From positions 1-42,081 of the forward strand of contig JAITCP010000180.1 in the NCBI GenBank assembly GCA_031283025.1: 42,081 nt of DNA, written 5' to 3'. The notes below the pieces were generated by a model, which did not search any database, was not told where the DNA came from, and saw only the letters and a list, made by a program, of their open reading frames with translations. The translations under genes were made by a program, and so were the position numbers. The DNA is from Spirochaetaceae bacterium. GTDB lineage: Bacteria > Spirochaetota > Spirochaetia > Treponematales > Breznakiellaceae. Shown here piece by piece: positions 1 through 9,391 of the stretch (positions are counted from its first letter, which is position 1; every line of letters begins with the position of its first letter).

Positions 1-160
1 ATTCATGTCTAACCCCATTTGTTCCTCCGTGTCTGGTAGGAACCAGTATAATTTGGGCTAGATTTTTAGTTTTGATGCACACCCCCTTTTCGGCTAGATT
101 AATTATGAGGCAATGCGCCATATTGTGCCTAAAGAATCTTCATGGTAATCTAATTCTGGT

Positions 161-1243
161 ATGAAACAGTTTTTAATTTTTGCTTGTGTTTTTTCTTTGT
201 TCTTTTTTGCCTGCGCTTCCGGCCCCAGATACCTTCCCGGGCAGGATACCTTTTATGTTAAAGCGGGCGGCAGCGACCGCAATGACGGCCTTTCACCGGA
301 AACCCCTTTCCGTTCCCTGTTTAAGGCCCTGGCCGCGGCGGCAAAGGGCACCATTAAAACAATAACGGTATTGGGCACGCTCGATGAGGCCAGTGAACAA
401 TCTTCCAATAGGGAAAGGGTTTTTCTCATCCAAAGCATGGGAAAGAATGAAATACTAATCCGTGGAACACCCTCCGCCGGTGAACCGGCAGTCCTTTCCG
501 CCGCAGGAAGCGGCAGAAGGGCAGTTCTGATTAGAGGCAATTCCCCCATCCGTTTTGAGCATATTGTCATTTCCGGCGGCGTTAGTTCCGGCGAAGGGGG
601 CGGCATAGGCATAGCGCCCGGTTGCACCGTAATCTTAGGGCCCGGCGCCGTGATACGGGATAATAAGTCGGACAATATTGGCGGCGGCATTGCGGTTTTT
701 AGGGGAGGTACCTGTACCCTTTCCGGCGGTACAATATACGGCAACACAGCCGGTTTAGCCGGGGGAGGCGTTGTCGTTATCCAGAGCGGAACCTTTATCA
801 TGGAAGAAGGCGTTGTTCGTGAAAATAAAACTTCAGGTTCCGGCGGCGGGTTTGCCTTATTGGGAGGGGGTGCCCTTGTTTTCAAAAACGGAGAGATCAA
901 CAGTAACAGCGCGGGAGAACACGGCGGAGGCATTGCAGCCGACACCGAAAGCGCTATAACCGTAGAGGGGGGCTTTATTTCCGCAAATACCGCCGCTATA
1001 TGGGGCGGAGGCGTTTTTACTGCCGGCCCCTTTCAAAAAACCGGCGGTAAGATTTATGGGAATGACGTGCCAAAAGATCAGGCTAATACTGCCGTTTTAG
1101 GCCCGGCGGTTTTTATTTACCAATGGGACAGAACATATAAGGTGCGGGAAAAGAGCGCCGGAGAAGACCTTATTCTGGATGCTTCCGCTGATGACGGCTG
1201 GGATATTGAAGAAGATGAAGAAAATGAAGAAGATGAAGAATAG
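161..1243 (+). CDS. Lipoprotein with right-handed parallel beta-helix-like Gly/Asn repeats and an acidic C-terminal tail
   Basis: ORF; lipobox-like FFFACASG; N-terminal FYVKAGGSDRNDGLSPETPFRSLFKAL, typical of DUF1565/beta-helix proteins; repeated GGG(I/V)...N.A/S..GGG pattern; tail DIEEDEENEEDEE. Confidence 0.8.
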   Translation: MKQFLIFACVFSLFFFACASGPRYLPGQDTFYVKAGGSDRNDGLSPETPFRSLFKALAAAAKGTIKTITVLGTLDEASEQSSNRERVFLIQSMGKNEILIRGTPSAGEPAVLSAAGSGRRAVLIRGNSPIRFEHIVISGGVSSGEGGGIGIAPGCTVILGPGAVIRDNKSDNIGGGIAVFRGGTCTLSGGTIYGNTAGLAGGGVVVIQSGTFIMEEGVVRENKTSGSGGGFALLGGGALVFKNGEINSNSAGEHGGGIAADTESAITVEGGFISANTAAIWGGGVFTAGPFQKTGGKIYGNDVPKDQANTAVLGPAVFIYQWDRTYKVREKSAGEDLILDASADDGWDIEEDEENEEDEE

Positions 1244-1246
1244 CCC

Positions 1247-1723
1247 CTATAGCCCGCTTACTTTATTCCCCGCATTAATGCCTGTTTTGGCAAACCAGCC
1301 CTGGGGCACTTCCAGGGCATAGCGGACGGAACGGCTTGAATGGACGGAGCTTGTGTCGTGGGGGTACATATTTCGTATGTCAATGATAGTTCCGTCGTAA
1401 CTGATGTAGGCGATTGACAGTGGAATAAAGGTATTTTTCATCCAGAATGAAAGTACCTGGTCTCTTTCAAAGATAAAGAGCATTCCCTTGCCATCTTCCA
1501 GTTCCGTGCGGTACATCAAGCCGGTGTTCCGTTGCGTTTCTGTCCGGGCAAGTTCGACTGTAAGTGAAACCGGCCCGCCTGCGGAATTTATGGTAATTAC
1601 GCTGGTTTCAAGGCCCGTCTGAGGTTTGCCGGTTTGGGAAGTTCGGGATTCAGAAGGTTGGATTCTGCAGGTACAAAGGGTAAAGACAAGAAAAACCGGA
1701 CAGCACAGTTTCTTAAAATTCAT
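1247..1723 (-). CDS. DUF192 family lipoprotein
   Basis: ORF; lipobox-like LCTC; GLMYR..L..GKGMLFIF....SFWMKNTFIPLSIAYI motif typical of DUF192. Confidence 0.88.
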   Translation of the reverse strand: MNFKKLCCPVFLVFTLCTCRIQPSESRTSQTGKPQTGLETSVITINSAGGPVSLTVELARTETQRNTGLMYRTELEDGKGMLFIFERDQVLSFWMKNTFIPLSIAYISYDGTIIDIRNMYPHDTSSVHSSRSVRYALEVPQGWFAKTGINAGNKVSGL

Positions 1724-2303
1724 TCAAAAACCCCTGGCGTCGGAATACTTCCGCAGATTCTTCCGTCTGCGCTTCGTTTATTATAGCCTTAAAAACGGCC
1801 ATATCAATGTACTTTACCGTTAAGGGCCGTTCAAGCGAAATTCGGGTTTCGTCATTTTCCCAGACCGCTTCCCGGGGGTTTAGGCTTACCGGTTCGCCGT
1901 ATTTTCTGACAAGGCTGGTAAAAACCGAATAATGGTCAATACGCCGGCTGTCCAGTGTGAACGCCATGATAAAAACCGCTTCTTCCCTAAGCTGAAAAAA
2001 GGCCCGGCGTATAAAGGAAAGCCCGGTGGTCTCCACCAGATTTTCTTCTTTGGCGGGCAGGAAGGACACGTCCGGGTCTCCCCGGAATTCAAAAAGTTCG
2101 TCATCTTTCAGGGCTTCTTTCAATTCTTCCAGGTTCATGCCAAGCCGGAGATTTCTGAATGACCGGGGCAGATCCTCTGAACCGGGGATTAAAGACGGCC
2201 CGGGGCCGGAGGGCAGCGTAATATCCATTGTAGTCTGAGGCCATAGGGGAAAAACAAAAGCCAGAAAAACTATTACGGGAAAAAGCGGAATTTTTAGTTT
2301 CAT
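1713..2303 (-). CDS. Hypothetical secreted protein
   Basis: ORF with N-terminal signal peptide; overlaps the DUF192 start, consistent with an operon. Confidence 0.7.
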   Translation of the reverse strand: MKLKIPLFPVIVFLAFVFPLWPQTTMDITLPSGPGPSLIPGSEDLPRSFRNLRLGMNLEELKEALKDDELFEFRGDPDVSFLPAKEENLVETTGLSFIRRAFFQLREEAVFIMAFTLDSRRIDHYSVFTSLVRKYGEPVSLNPREAVWENDETRISLERPLTVKYIDMAVFKAIINEAQTEESAEVFRRQGFLNEF

Positions 2304-2357
2304 GTTTTATTATCGGCAAAATACCGGATCGGCAAAATTGCCGTAACAATGAACTGC

Positions 2358-3593
2358 TTACAGACTGCTTATGGCAGTGCCCTCACGGCGGGATCTTTCA
2401 ATTTTTTCCATTTTACGGTAATACTCGGTTTGTTTGAAAATATCCGATAAATCCGTGGAATGGATTTTTTCATTGACGACCTGGATTCTTTTGTTTGCCA
2501 GGAGTTTCTGAAAAACCAGAGAGCCCTCACTTTGGGTAATTCCAACCATATTGACCAGTTCCCTGGGGCCAAAATCAAAGGTATACGTGGATGTGTTAAA
2601 AGGCACCCGGTTTTTTTCAAGCTGGATAAGGAGGGCGTCGTACATTCGTCCTACCGGATCGTGAATCAGGGTATTGACCAGTTGTTTATAAATAAACCAG
2701 ATGCGTTCCGCCAGCAGGGTGGTAAGCCGGGATACGATCTGGGGCTGAGTGCTGACCATTCGTTCAAAATTCGCCCTGTTAACGGCCATTAGATGGCATT
2801 CCTCGTAGGCAACGGCGCAAGCCGCCCTTGGTTTTGATTCCAAAAGGGACATTTCCCCAAATATATCCCCGGCTTTAAGCACCGCCAGAAGTACCTCATT
2901 ATTGTCAACTATTTTTGCGATTTTTACCGATCCCTTTTGGATAATAAACAGTTCCTCTCCCGGTTCGCCCTCTGAAAAAATCATGTTGTCTTTGGGATAA
3001 ACGCGGTTAAATTCATCGCTTTTGAATTCTATTTTTACCGATTTAATATACCCGGCAATTTTTGCCATCAACTGCCTGGCTTTATTGGCGTTTCCCCCCT
3101 GGGGGCAATATTTGATATACTGATTAAAGGCATAGTAGGCCTGGTTATACTGGTTTTGGCGGGTATAATATTCGGCCACATTGTATAGGTGGGACACATC
3201 TTCTTCCGCTGTGTTTTTCAGCGTTAGTCTGGTTAAGGCTTCATCCAGATAACGCACCCGTTTGGAAAACTGGAGGATGATCTTCATTGCCACAGGAGTA
3301 TTGTTCTGTATAAGCTGGCCATACTGTTCTTTCATAACAGAAATAAGGGTAACATCGGTAATGGCCTGGGCTGTTTCTATATGGCTGTGGCTGGACATGG
3401 TAGAAACAACTCCAAAGAAGTCTCCGGGGCCAAGGACGCTCCCCCCTTCTTCTTGCACCACCTCTACATCCTTGGAAAGCCGCACCTTACCTTGGCGTAT
3501 GATAAAAAACCGGTCTGCATTGGGTTTGCCTTCCACAATGATGTATGAGTCTTTTTTATAGTTTATAAATGCAAGTTGAAGCGGCCCCGGCAT
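2358..3593 (-). CDS. Crp-like regulator with two cyclic-nucleotide-binding domains
   Basis: Two cNMP-binding domain signatures (FFIIRQGKVRLSK...GDFFGVVS and LFIIQKGSVKIAK...GDIFGEMSLLESKPRAACAVA) and a C-terminal HTH-like segment. Confidence 0.88.
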   Translation of the reverse strand: MPGPLQLAFINYKKDSYIIVEGKPNADRFFIIRQGKVRLSKDVEVVQEEGGSVLGPGDFFGVVSTMSSHSHIETAQAITDVTLISVMKEQYGQLIQNNTPVAMKIILQFSKRVRYLDEALTRLTLKNTAEEDVSHLYNVAEYYTRQNQYNQAYYAFNQYIKYCPQGGNANKARQLMAKIAGYIKSVKIEFKSDEFNRVYPKDNMIFSEGEPGEELFIIQKGSVKIAKIVDNNEVLLAVLKAGDIFGEMSLLESKPRAACAVAYEECHLMAVNRANFERMVSTQPQIVSRLTTLLAERIWFIYKQLVNTLIHDPVGRMYDALLIQLEKNRVPFNTSTYTFDFGPRELVNMVGITQSEGSLVFQKLLANKRIQVVNEKIHSTDLSDIFKQTEYYRKMEKIERSRREGTAISSL

Positions 3594-3679
3594 CTACCTC
3601 TACCTTATATTTCGCCTTAAAAAGTATACTGGAAAAAGGTCGGCATGGCAATAGGAGGTTTAGGCTGTTTCAGGGTGTT

Positions 3680-4336
3680 TTATGCGGCCACGGGGATAAC
3701 GATCCGGGCAATGGTTTCCTCGTTGGTTCTGAGTATATCAAAAGCGTTGGTACCCAAGCCCAGTTTTTTTAACATTATTACCAGCATTACCAGGCCCAAT
3801 CCTGCCCCCTCAGAATCGTCCAGAACCTGTACAATGGCCTCTTCCAGTTCATCACATTCTTTGGCCTTTATAATGCGGCTGCGGATTCTTTCCAGTTCTG
3901 TTATGGTTATGGAAGCGTTGTTCCTGACTTCTATGGTAATGACTCTGTCTTTAAGCTGAAGAATCAGCTTTATGTAAAGCCCCTGCTGGCGCTGGAGTTC
4001 CAGATAGTAATCAATGTTTTTCAGGGTATCGTCCCTAAAATTCGCCATACCCTTTTGATAATCGGTAGTATCATTAAGATCAAGCCCTTTTAGTGAAAAA
4101 TAGGCCCGTTTTGTGTTTGCTTTCTTGGCGTTTACTACCAGTTCCTGTATGCAATAGACCACATTGTCCTTAAGGTCGGATTGTTTTACATGATCAAGAA
4201 AGATGGAAACAACCTGTTCTATATAACGTTCAACCTTCCGTGGCGCCGTATAGGTGGTCATAATCAGAGGCACTTCCATTCTGATCGCCTCATTCACTTT
4301 CTCAATATCAACGGAAACGATGTCAACGTCGGCCAT
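3680..4336 (-). CDS. Stand-alone GHKL/histidine-kinase-like ATPase domain protein
   Basis: N-box-like CIQELVVNAKKAN and G-box-like DDSEGAGLGLVMLVIMLKKLG; no phosphoacceptor or sensor domain visible. Confidence 0.65.
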   Translation of the reverse strand: MADVDIVSVDIEKVNEAIRMEVPLIMTTYTAPRKVERYIEQVVSIFLDHVKQSDLKDNVVYCIQELVVNAKKANTKRAYFSLKGLDLNDTTDYQKGMANFRDDTLKNIDYYLELQRQQGLYIKLILQLKDRVITIEVRNNASITITELERIRSRIIKAKECDELEEAIVQVLDDSEGAGLGLVMLVIMLKKLGLGTNAFDILRTNEETIARIVIPVAA

Positions 4337-4407
4337 TTTGCCTCACCTCAAAAACGGGATTCGTTGTTACATTATCTAACTAACCTGATCTTTTGTCAAG
4401 AAAGAAT

Positions 4408-5403
4408 TTAATAAAAATTCCCGGTAAAGAGTATTTCCCGCTCAAGTTCCATACCCGTTTCCTCTTTAACACGATCTTCCACCATTTTTACCAGGGCCAG
4501 AATATCGGCGGAGCGGGCCCCGCCCGAATTTATGATGATGTTTCCGTGCCAGGGGGCTACCTGGGCGCCCCCTACACGGAAGCCCTTAAGCCCCAATTCA
4601 TCAATAATTTGCCCTGTCGGCTTGCCAAAGGCCCGGTTGTTTTTAAAGGCCGATCCTGCGCTGGGGCAGCGGTAGTGGCCCTTTGTTTCCCGGTCTTTCC
4701 GACGGGCCGATATTGTTTCCCGGATTACAGCGCTTTCCCCTTCTTCAAGAGCGGCGGAAACGGCCAGAATGAGGCAATCCATTCCCTGAAAAGGGCTTTT
4801 TTTATAGGAAAAATCCTCTTTTTTAGGGGTAATGGTCCGTATCCCGTTCCATTCCAGCACTTTTACCTGCCGAACTACGTCGGCCATTTCCCGGTCATAA
4901 CAGCGCGCATTCATCCACAGGGCCCCTCCTATGGAACCGGGCATACCCGCCAGAAATTCCATCCCGGAAAGACTCCGTGCGGCGGCAATTTCCACCGCAT
5001 CATCTACAGAGGTTCCGGCGCGGAAGAATAAGGAGTGGGGAGTAGGGAGTGGGGAGTAGGGAGTAGGAACTTCTTCCCCATTCCCCATTCCCCACTCCCC
5101 ACTCCCCATCTCCCCAGCATATCCCCCGGTGTCCAGCACTATGCCCCGAATTCCTTCATCGGACACGGCAAGGTTTGCCCCGCCGCCCAGAACAAAGACA
5201 GGAATTCTTTCATTGTGAGCGGATTCCAGAAGCATAGCGGCGTATTCGGGAAAACACTCCCCTTCGGGGCGTATCCACAAATCCGCCGGCCCTCCGGTTT
5301 TGAAGGTAGTGTGATCGGACATGGGCTCGTTAAACCGGAAACTCCCCTGAAAAGGGACGGAACGGGAATTGCAGTTTTCCAGGAATTTTGTTAAAGTATT
5401 CAC
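4408..5403 (-). CDS. murB: UDP-N-acetylenolpyruvoylglucosamine reductase (carries an in-frame repeat insertion)
   Basis: HTTFKTGGPADLW, GGGANLAVSDEGIRGIV, GMEFLAGMPGSIGGALWMNA, YRCPSAGSAFKN. Confidence 0.95.
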   Translation of the reverse strand: MNTLTKFLENCNSRSVPFQGSFRFNEPMSDHTTFKTGGPADLWIRPEGECFPEYAAMLLESAHNERIPVFVLGGGANLAVSDEGIRGIVLDTGGYAGEMGSGEWGMGNGEEVPTPYSPLPTPHSLFFRAGTSVDDAVEIAAARSLSGMEFLAGMPGSIGGALWMNARCYDREMADVVRQVKVLEWNGIRTITPKKEDFSYKKSPFQGMDCLILAVSAALEEGESAVIRETISARRKDRETKGHYRCPSAGSAFKNNRAFGKPTGQIIDELGLKGFRVGGAQVAPWHGNIIINSGGARSADILALVKMVEDRVKEETGMELEREILFTGNFY

Positions 5404-5417
5404 AGAGTTACTATACC

Positions 5418-6872
5418 ATGCCGCTCCAATTATTTAATACGCTGGGCCGTAAACAGGAAGAATTTATACCCCTTAATCCGGGCGTGGTTGGTTTTTACGG
5501 CTGCGGGCCCACGGTGTATAACTATGCCCATATCGGGAACCTGCGGGCCTATGTTACTCACGACATCCTTGTCCGCCTGCTCCGGGAACGGGGCTTTCGG
5601 GTGAACCATGTGATGAATATAACCGATGTGGGCCATCTTTCCGGGGATAATGATTCCGGTGAAGACAAGATGGTAAAAAGCGCCGCAGAGCGGGGCAGAA
5701 CCGTACTGGAAACCGCTGAATTTTATACACAGGCTTTTTTTAACGATACGGACAGGATCAACGTAATCCGGCCTTCCGTTGTTTGTAGGGCTACCGAACA
5801 CATTGACGGCATGATCGCCCTTATTAAGCGCATTGAGGAACGGGGCTATACCTACAGTTCCGGGGGGAATCTCTATTTTGACATAAGCCGTTTTGACCGC
5901 TATGGGGAACTGGCCCTGCTCCGCATGGACGAGCTTAAGGCCGGCGCCAGAACCGCCGTGGATGAGAATAAACGGAACTCAGGCGATTTTGTCCTTTGGT
6001 TCACTAAAAGTAAATTTGAAAACCAGGCCCTGGTCTGGGACAGCCCCTGGGGGCGGGGTTATCCGGGATGGCATATTGAATGTTCGGCAATGAGCATAAA
6101 GTACCTGGGTGAGCAGTTTGATATACACGCTGGGGGAATCGATCATATTCCTGTCCACCATACCAACGAGATCGCCCAAAGTGAAGGGGCCACGGGAATT
6201 CACCCATGGGTTCGGTACTGGGTTCATAACGAATTTTTGGTAATGGATAAGGGGAAAATGTCAAAAAGCGCGGGAGCTTTTCTTACCCTGCAAGATTTGG
6301 TAGAACAGGGTTTTGATCCTTTGGATTACCGGTACTTTCTTATTGGGGGCCATTACCGGAGCCAACTTCAATTTTCCTGGGACAGTTTAGAAGGCGCCCG
6401 GAATTCCCGCAAATCCCTGATGGACAGGCTACGGCTATTGGCGGAAACTGCGGGTGCTGACAATCCTCACAGCCCTGTCTCTTTTGACAGCCCTGCCTCT
6501 TCCGGCAGCCCTGCCATAAAGCGGCTTGACGCTTTTAACGCGGCCCTTGATGATGATATTTCCACCCCAAGGGCGCTGGCGGAACTGTGGGGCCTCCTAA
6601 AGGACAATGCCGTTCCTCCGGCGGATGCCCTGAGGGCCTGCCTGTACATGGACCGTGTGCTTGGGCTAAAGTTGGAAAGAGCCCTGATCGGAGGCGGGGA
6701 GGAAGCTCCCCCTGAATTAACAGCGGAAATTGAAGATCTGGTTGCCCGGCGGAACGCGGCAAAGGCGGCAAAAGACTTTGCCCAGGCCGATGCAATCAGG
6801 AACGAACTGTCCCTGCGGGGTATTGTATTGGAAGATACCAAGACCGGTACGGTATGGCGGCGTGCAAAGTAA
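5418..6872 (+). CDS. cysS: Cysteinyl-tRNA synthetase
   Basis: YGCGPTVYNYAHIGNLRAYV (HIGH), GWHIECSAMS, KMSKSAG (KMSKS); start at MPLQLFNTLG by family convention (the ORF extends to a TTG at 5388). Confidence 0.96.
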   Translation: MPLQLFNTLGRKQEEFIPLNPGVVGFYGCGPTVYNYAHIGNLRAYVTHDILVRLLRERGFRVNHVMNITDVGHLSGDNDSGEDKMVKSAAERGRTVLETAEFYTQAFFNDTDRINVIRPSVVCRATEHIDGMIALIKRIEERGYTYSSGGNLYFDISRFDRYGELALLRMDELKAGARTAVDENKRNSGDFVLWFTKSKFENQALVWDSPWGRGYPGWHIECSAMSIKYLGEQFDIHAGGIDHIPVHHTNEIAQSEGATGIHPWVRYWVHNEFLVMDKGKMSKSAGAFLTLQDLVEQGFDPLDYRYFLIGGHYRSQLQFSWDSLEGARNSRKSLMDRLRLLAETAGADNPHSPVSFDSPASSGSPAIKRLDAFNAALDDDISTPRALAELWGLLKDNAVPPADALRACLYMDRVLGLKLERALIGGGEEAPPELTAEIEDLVARRNAAKAAKDFAQADAIRNELSLRGIVLEDTKTGTVWRRAK

Positions 6873-6917
6873 TAATTTGTGTTATTGTTGTAACACTGTA
6901 ACATTTGGAGTTAAAGA

Positions 6918-7496
6918 TTGTTTTCAGAAGTGAGAGTAGATGTATCGCCGCAGGAGGTATTCCGGCGCTTATATACGGGGGTTTTTCCTATTTTGTTTCG
7001 GGTTGCCTGTCGTATAACAGCCAACGAAGAAGCGGCGGAAGATATGTGCCAAGAGGCTTTTTTTAGGTACCATGAGAAAGGGATGATTTTTCCCAACCCT
7101 GACGAGGCCAAATACTGGCTAATCCGGGTGGTTAAAAATTCAGCTCTGAATTATGCCAAGCGGAAGGAGCGTGAAAGGCGGGCCTATCAGCGGGCTTTCC
7201 GGGAGGAATACAGAAATGAGGGGAGTGGTGAAGAGGATTTATTACGAAAGGAAACCAGGCGTGAAGTAACGGAAGCTCTTGAACGGCTTCCCGAAAATCT
7301 GCGGATGGTGCTAATATTAAAGGAATATGGGGAATTGAATTACAAGGAAATTGCACGGATTTTGGGTATTAGCGAGGGCAACGTGAAAGTACGGGTATTT
7401 AGGGCAAGGGAACGGCTTTCCGCCCTGCTGGGAACGCAAGCCGGCGTGGCCGAAGAAGCGGCGCTGCCGGCGCCGTTAGCGGAAGAGAGGCTGTAA
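6918..7496 (+). CDS. ECF-type RNA polymerase sigma-70 factor
   Basis: Region 2 (AEDMCQEAFFRYHEK) and region 4 (RLPENLRMVLILKEYGELNYKEIARILGISEGNVKVRVFRARERL); TTG start preceded by GGAG. Confidence 0.93.
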   Translation: MFSEVRVDVSPQEVFRRLYTGVFPILFRVACRITANEEAAEDMCQEAFFRYHEKGMIFPNPDEAKYWLIRVVKNSALNYAKRKERERRAYQRAFREEYRNEGSGEEDLLRKETRREVTEALERLPENLRMVLILKEYGELNYKEIARILGISEGNVKVRVFRARERLSALLGTQAGVAEEAALPAPLAEERL

Positions 7497-7499
7497 AAA

Positions 7500-8102
7500 A
7501 TGAGGGGTAATATGTGTCCTGATCGTCAAATTCTTTCAGTTTATTTCGACGGTGAACTTGATTCACCCTGGAAAGAAAAATTTGAAAAACACCTGGAAAT
7601 TTGTCCTTCCTGCCGGGAGCGTCTGGCCGCCTACCGGGTTACCCGGCAAAGGCTTACAGAAACTCCCTTAGGCAGGGAAGATGCCGCTCTGGAGCGGATA
7701 TTGGAAAAAACCGGATTTGCGCTTAAACCACGGCGGCGGTTCTGGACCGGTTCTGTTACCCTTCCCATCCCCGTTGCCTCCGCCGCCGGGCTTATCATGA
7801 TTCTGACATTGGCAGCCCTTATCGTCCTGCGGCAGCCAGTCAAAACAAGCGAGCCTCCGCTGGCAGGGCTGGATATGCAGGAAATGATTTCTGTATCCGA
7901 CATGGCAAGTTTTTTCCAGCAAATGGGTAACGCCGGATCGGCAGATATGGTAATTATCCGTCTGCCAAATACAACATTCAGAAATGCCGGTGAACCCAGA
8001 ATGTTACGGGCGGCTGATTATCCAAGGAACGGCGCTGTTAACAGCGGCGGTAGGTCTCCAAGCAGTACCAGAGGCGGCACCGTGGACGGTGTTTCACAAT
8101 GA
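7500..8102 (+). CDS. Anti-sigma factor, zinc-finger (zf-HC2) type, membrane anchored
   Basis: HLEICPSCRERLAAYR zinc-finger motif, one TM segment, directly downstream of the ECF sigma gene. Confidence 0.85.
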   Translation: MRGNMCPDRQILSVYFDGELDSPWKEKFEKHLEICPSCRERLAAYRVTRQRLTETPLGREDAALERILEKTGFALKPRRRFWTGSVTLPIPVASAAGLIMILTLAALIVLRQPVKTSEPPLAGLDMQEMISVSDMASFFQQMGNAGSADMVIIRLPNTTFRNAGEPRMLRAADYPRNGAVNSGGRSPSSTRGGTVDGVSQ

Positions 8103-8587
8103 ATAAACCCGTCTTCTTTTGTCTGGCGGGGCTTTTGTTATGGAACTCTGGCCTTTTTGCCCAGGAACTTCTGCTGGAAGAACTTCCGGCCCTTAAAGAC
8201 AAGGCCATAGTACTAAAAATCGATACCAAAGTAGAAGAAAACAGCAAGGCGGTGATGAATACATCCAGTTCAAAAATTACCATTCCCGGACGGGCAGTAA
8301 GCATTAAGCTGGTGGGGGAAAACCTGATTATAGAGATTCAATTTACCCCCTATTTGCGAAGCGGGAAATATACGCTGGTTGCCCAGAGTCAAATATGGAT
8401 CAAAATATCAGAAAAAGAAGTGAGTTACAAAACCACAAACCATTCAATGTCTATGGATTTGGGGGAACAGATTTTATATTTGCCTCTGGGTACGGCTTCC
8501 GATTCTAATACTTCCCGTATTGAACTGCTCCTTACCTTGTACCGTTATGGTGAAGGACCTCCGGCAGAAGAAGCGGAAAATCAATAA
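8099..8587 (+). CDS. Hypothetical secreted protein
   Basis: Signal peptide MNKPVFFCLAGLLLWNSGLFAQ; ATGA overlap with the upstream gene. Confidence 0.75.
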   Translation: MNKPVFFCLAGLLLWNSGLFAQELLLEELPALKDKAIVLKIDTKVEENSKAVMNTSSSKITIPGRAVSIKLVGENLIIEIQFTPYLRSGKYTLVAQSQIWIKISEKEVSYKTTNHSMSMDLGEQILYLPLGTASDSNTSRIELLLTLYRYGEGPPAEEAENQ

Positions 8588-9303
8588 TGGTTACTGTTAT
8601 TTCTCTAGGCGGCTCCATCGTTGCACCCGGAGAAGTAGATGTTTCTTTTCTTGCCGAATTCCGTTCACTCGTCGGTGAATTTCTGGAGCGTGATGAAAAC
8701 CGCCGCTTTATCCTTGTAGTAGGGGGCGGCGGCCCCGCGCGGGTCTGGCAAAACGCGTGCAGGGAAATCGTAGCTTCCGTGCCGGATGAAGAAGCGGACT
8801 GGATTGGAATTATGGCAACCAGGCTAAACGCGCAGCTTGTTAAAGCGGTTATGGGCCCTTGGTGTACCCAGCCTGTGGTAACCGATCCCACCCAGGGCAG
8901 AATTGACGGGGCGCAGACAAGTCCGCAGGAGGGAACTTTTGCAGGCCGGGTTCTTGTCGCATCCGGCTGGAAACCGGGTTTTTCTTCAGATTATGACGCA
9001 GTGCTCCTTGCGGAGCGTTTTCATGCCGCCGTGGTGATAAACCTTTCCAATATAAAACAGGTTTATACCGGTGATCCCCGGAAAGACTCCAATGCCAAAC
9101 CCATTGACGCAATTTCCTGGGATGATTTTAGGGCGCTTGTGGGGGATGAGTGGACGCCGGGAAAAAACGTTCCCTTTGATCCGGTGGCAAGCCGTCACGG
9201 AGCGCAATTGGGCCTAAAAGTAATCTGCGCCGCAGGCCGTGATCTTCCCAACCTCCGGCTTATTCTGGAAGGAAAACCTTTTATTGGAACAATTATAGGT
9301 TAA
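8587..9303 (+). CDS. pyrH: UMP kinase (amino acid kinase family)
   Basis: ISLGGSIVAPGEVD, LVVGGGGPAR, NLSNIKQVYTGDPRKD, DPVAS. Confidence 0.85.
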   Translation: MVTVISLGGSIVAPGEVDVSFLAEFRSLVGEFLERDENRRFILVVGGGGPARVWQNACREIVASVPDEEADWIGIMATRLNAQLVKAVMGPWCTQPVVTDPTQGRIDGAQTSPQEGTFAGRVLVASGWKPGFSSDYDAVLLAERFHAAVVINLSNIKQVYTGDPRKDSNAKPIDAISWDDFRALVGDEWTPGKNVPFDPVASRHGAQLGLKVICAAGRDLPNLRLILEGKPFIGTIIG

Positions 9304-9325
9304 AATGCGTTTACTTAAGATTTTT

Positions 9326-9391
9326 AACCACGGAGGAACACGGAGTTTTAAGACGATTTAGCGCCTTATTCCTCCGTGAAACTCCGTGGTT
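9326..9391. repeat. Inverted repeat AACCACGGAG...CTCCGTGGTT with extra CACGGAG units
   Basis: 10-bp perfect terminal arms at 9326-9335 and 9382-9391; internal GAACACGGAG / CTCCGTGAAA also pair; intergenic between pyrH and pfp. Confidence 0.85.

Noticed and set aside
253-945. 230-aa minus-strand Pro-rich ORF
   Set aside because: Shadow of the Gly-rich beta-helix repeat coding strand.
4393-5031. 212-aa plus-strand ORF opposite murB
   Set aside because: murB motifs are on the minus strand; no start/SD or domain support for the antisense ORF.
5031-5112. Repeat array in murB as a possible CRISPR
   Set aside because: Units are about 7-8 nt, palindromic across the array and lack spacers; no cas genes in the window.
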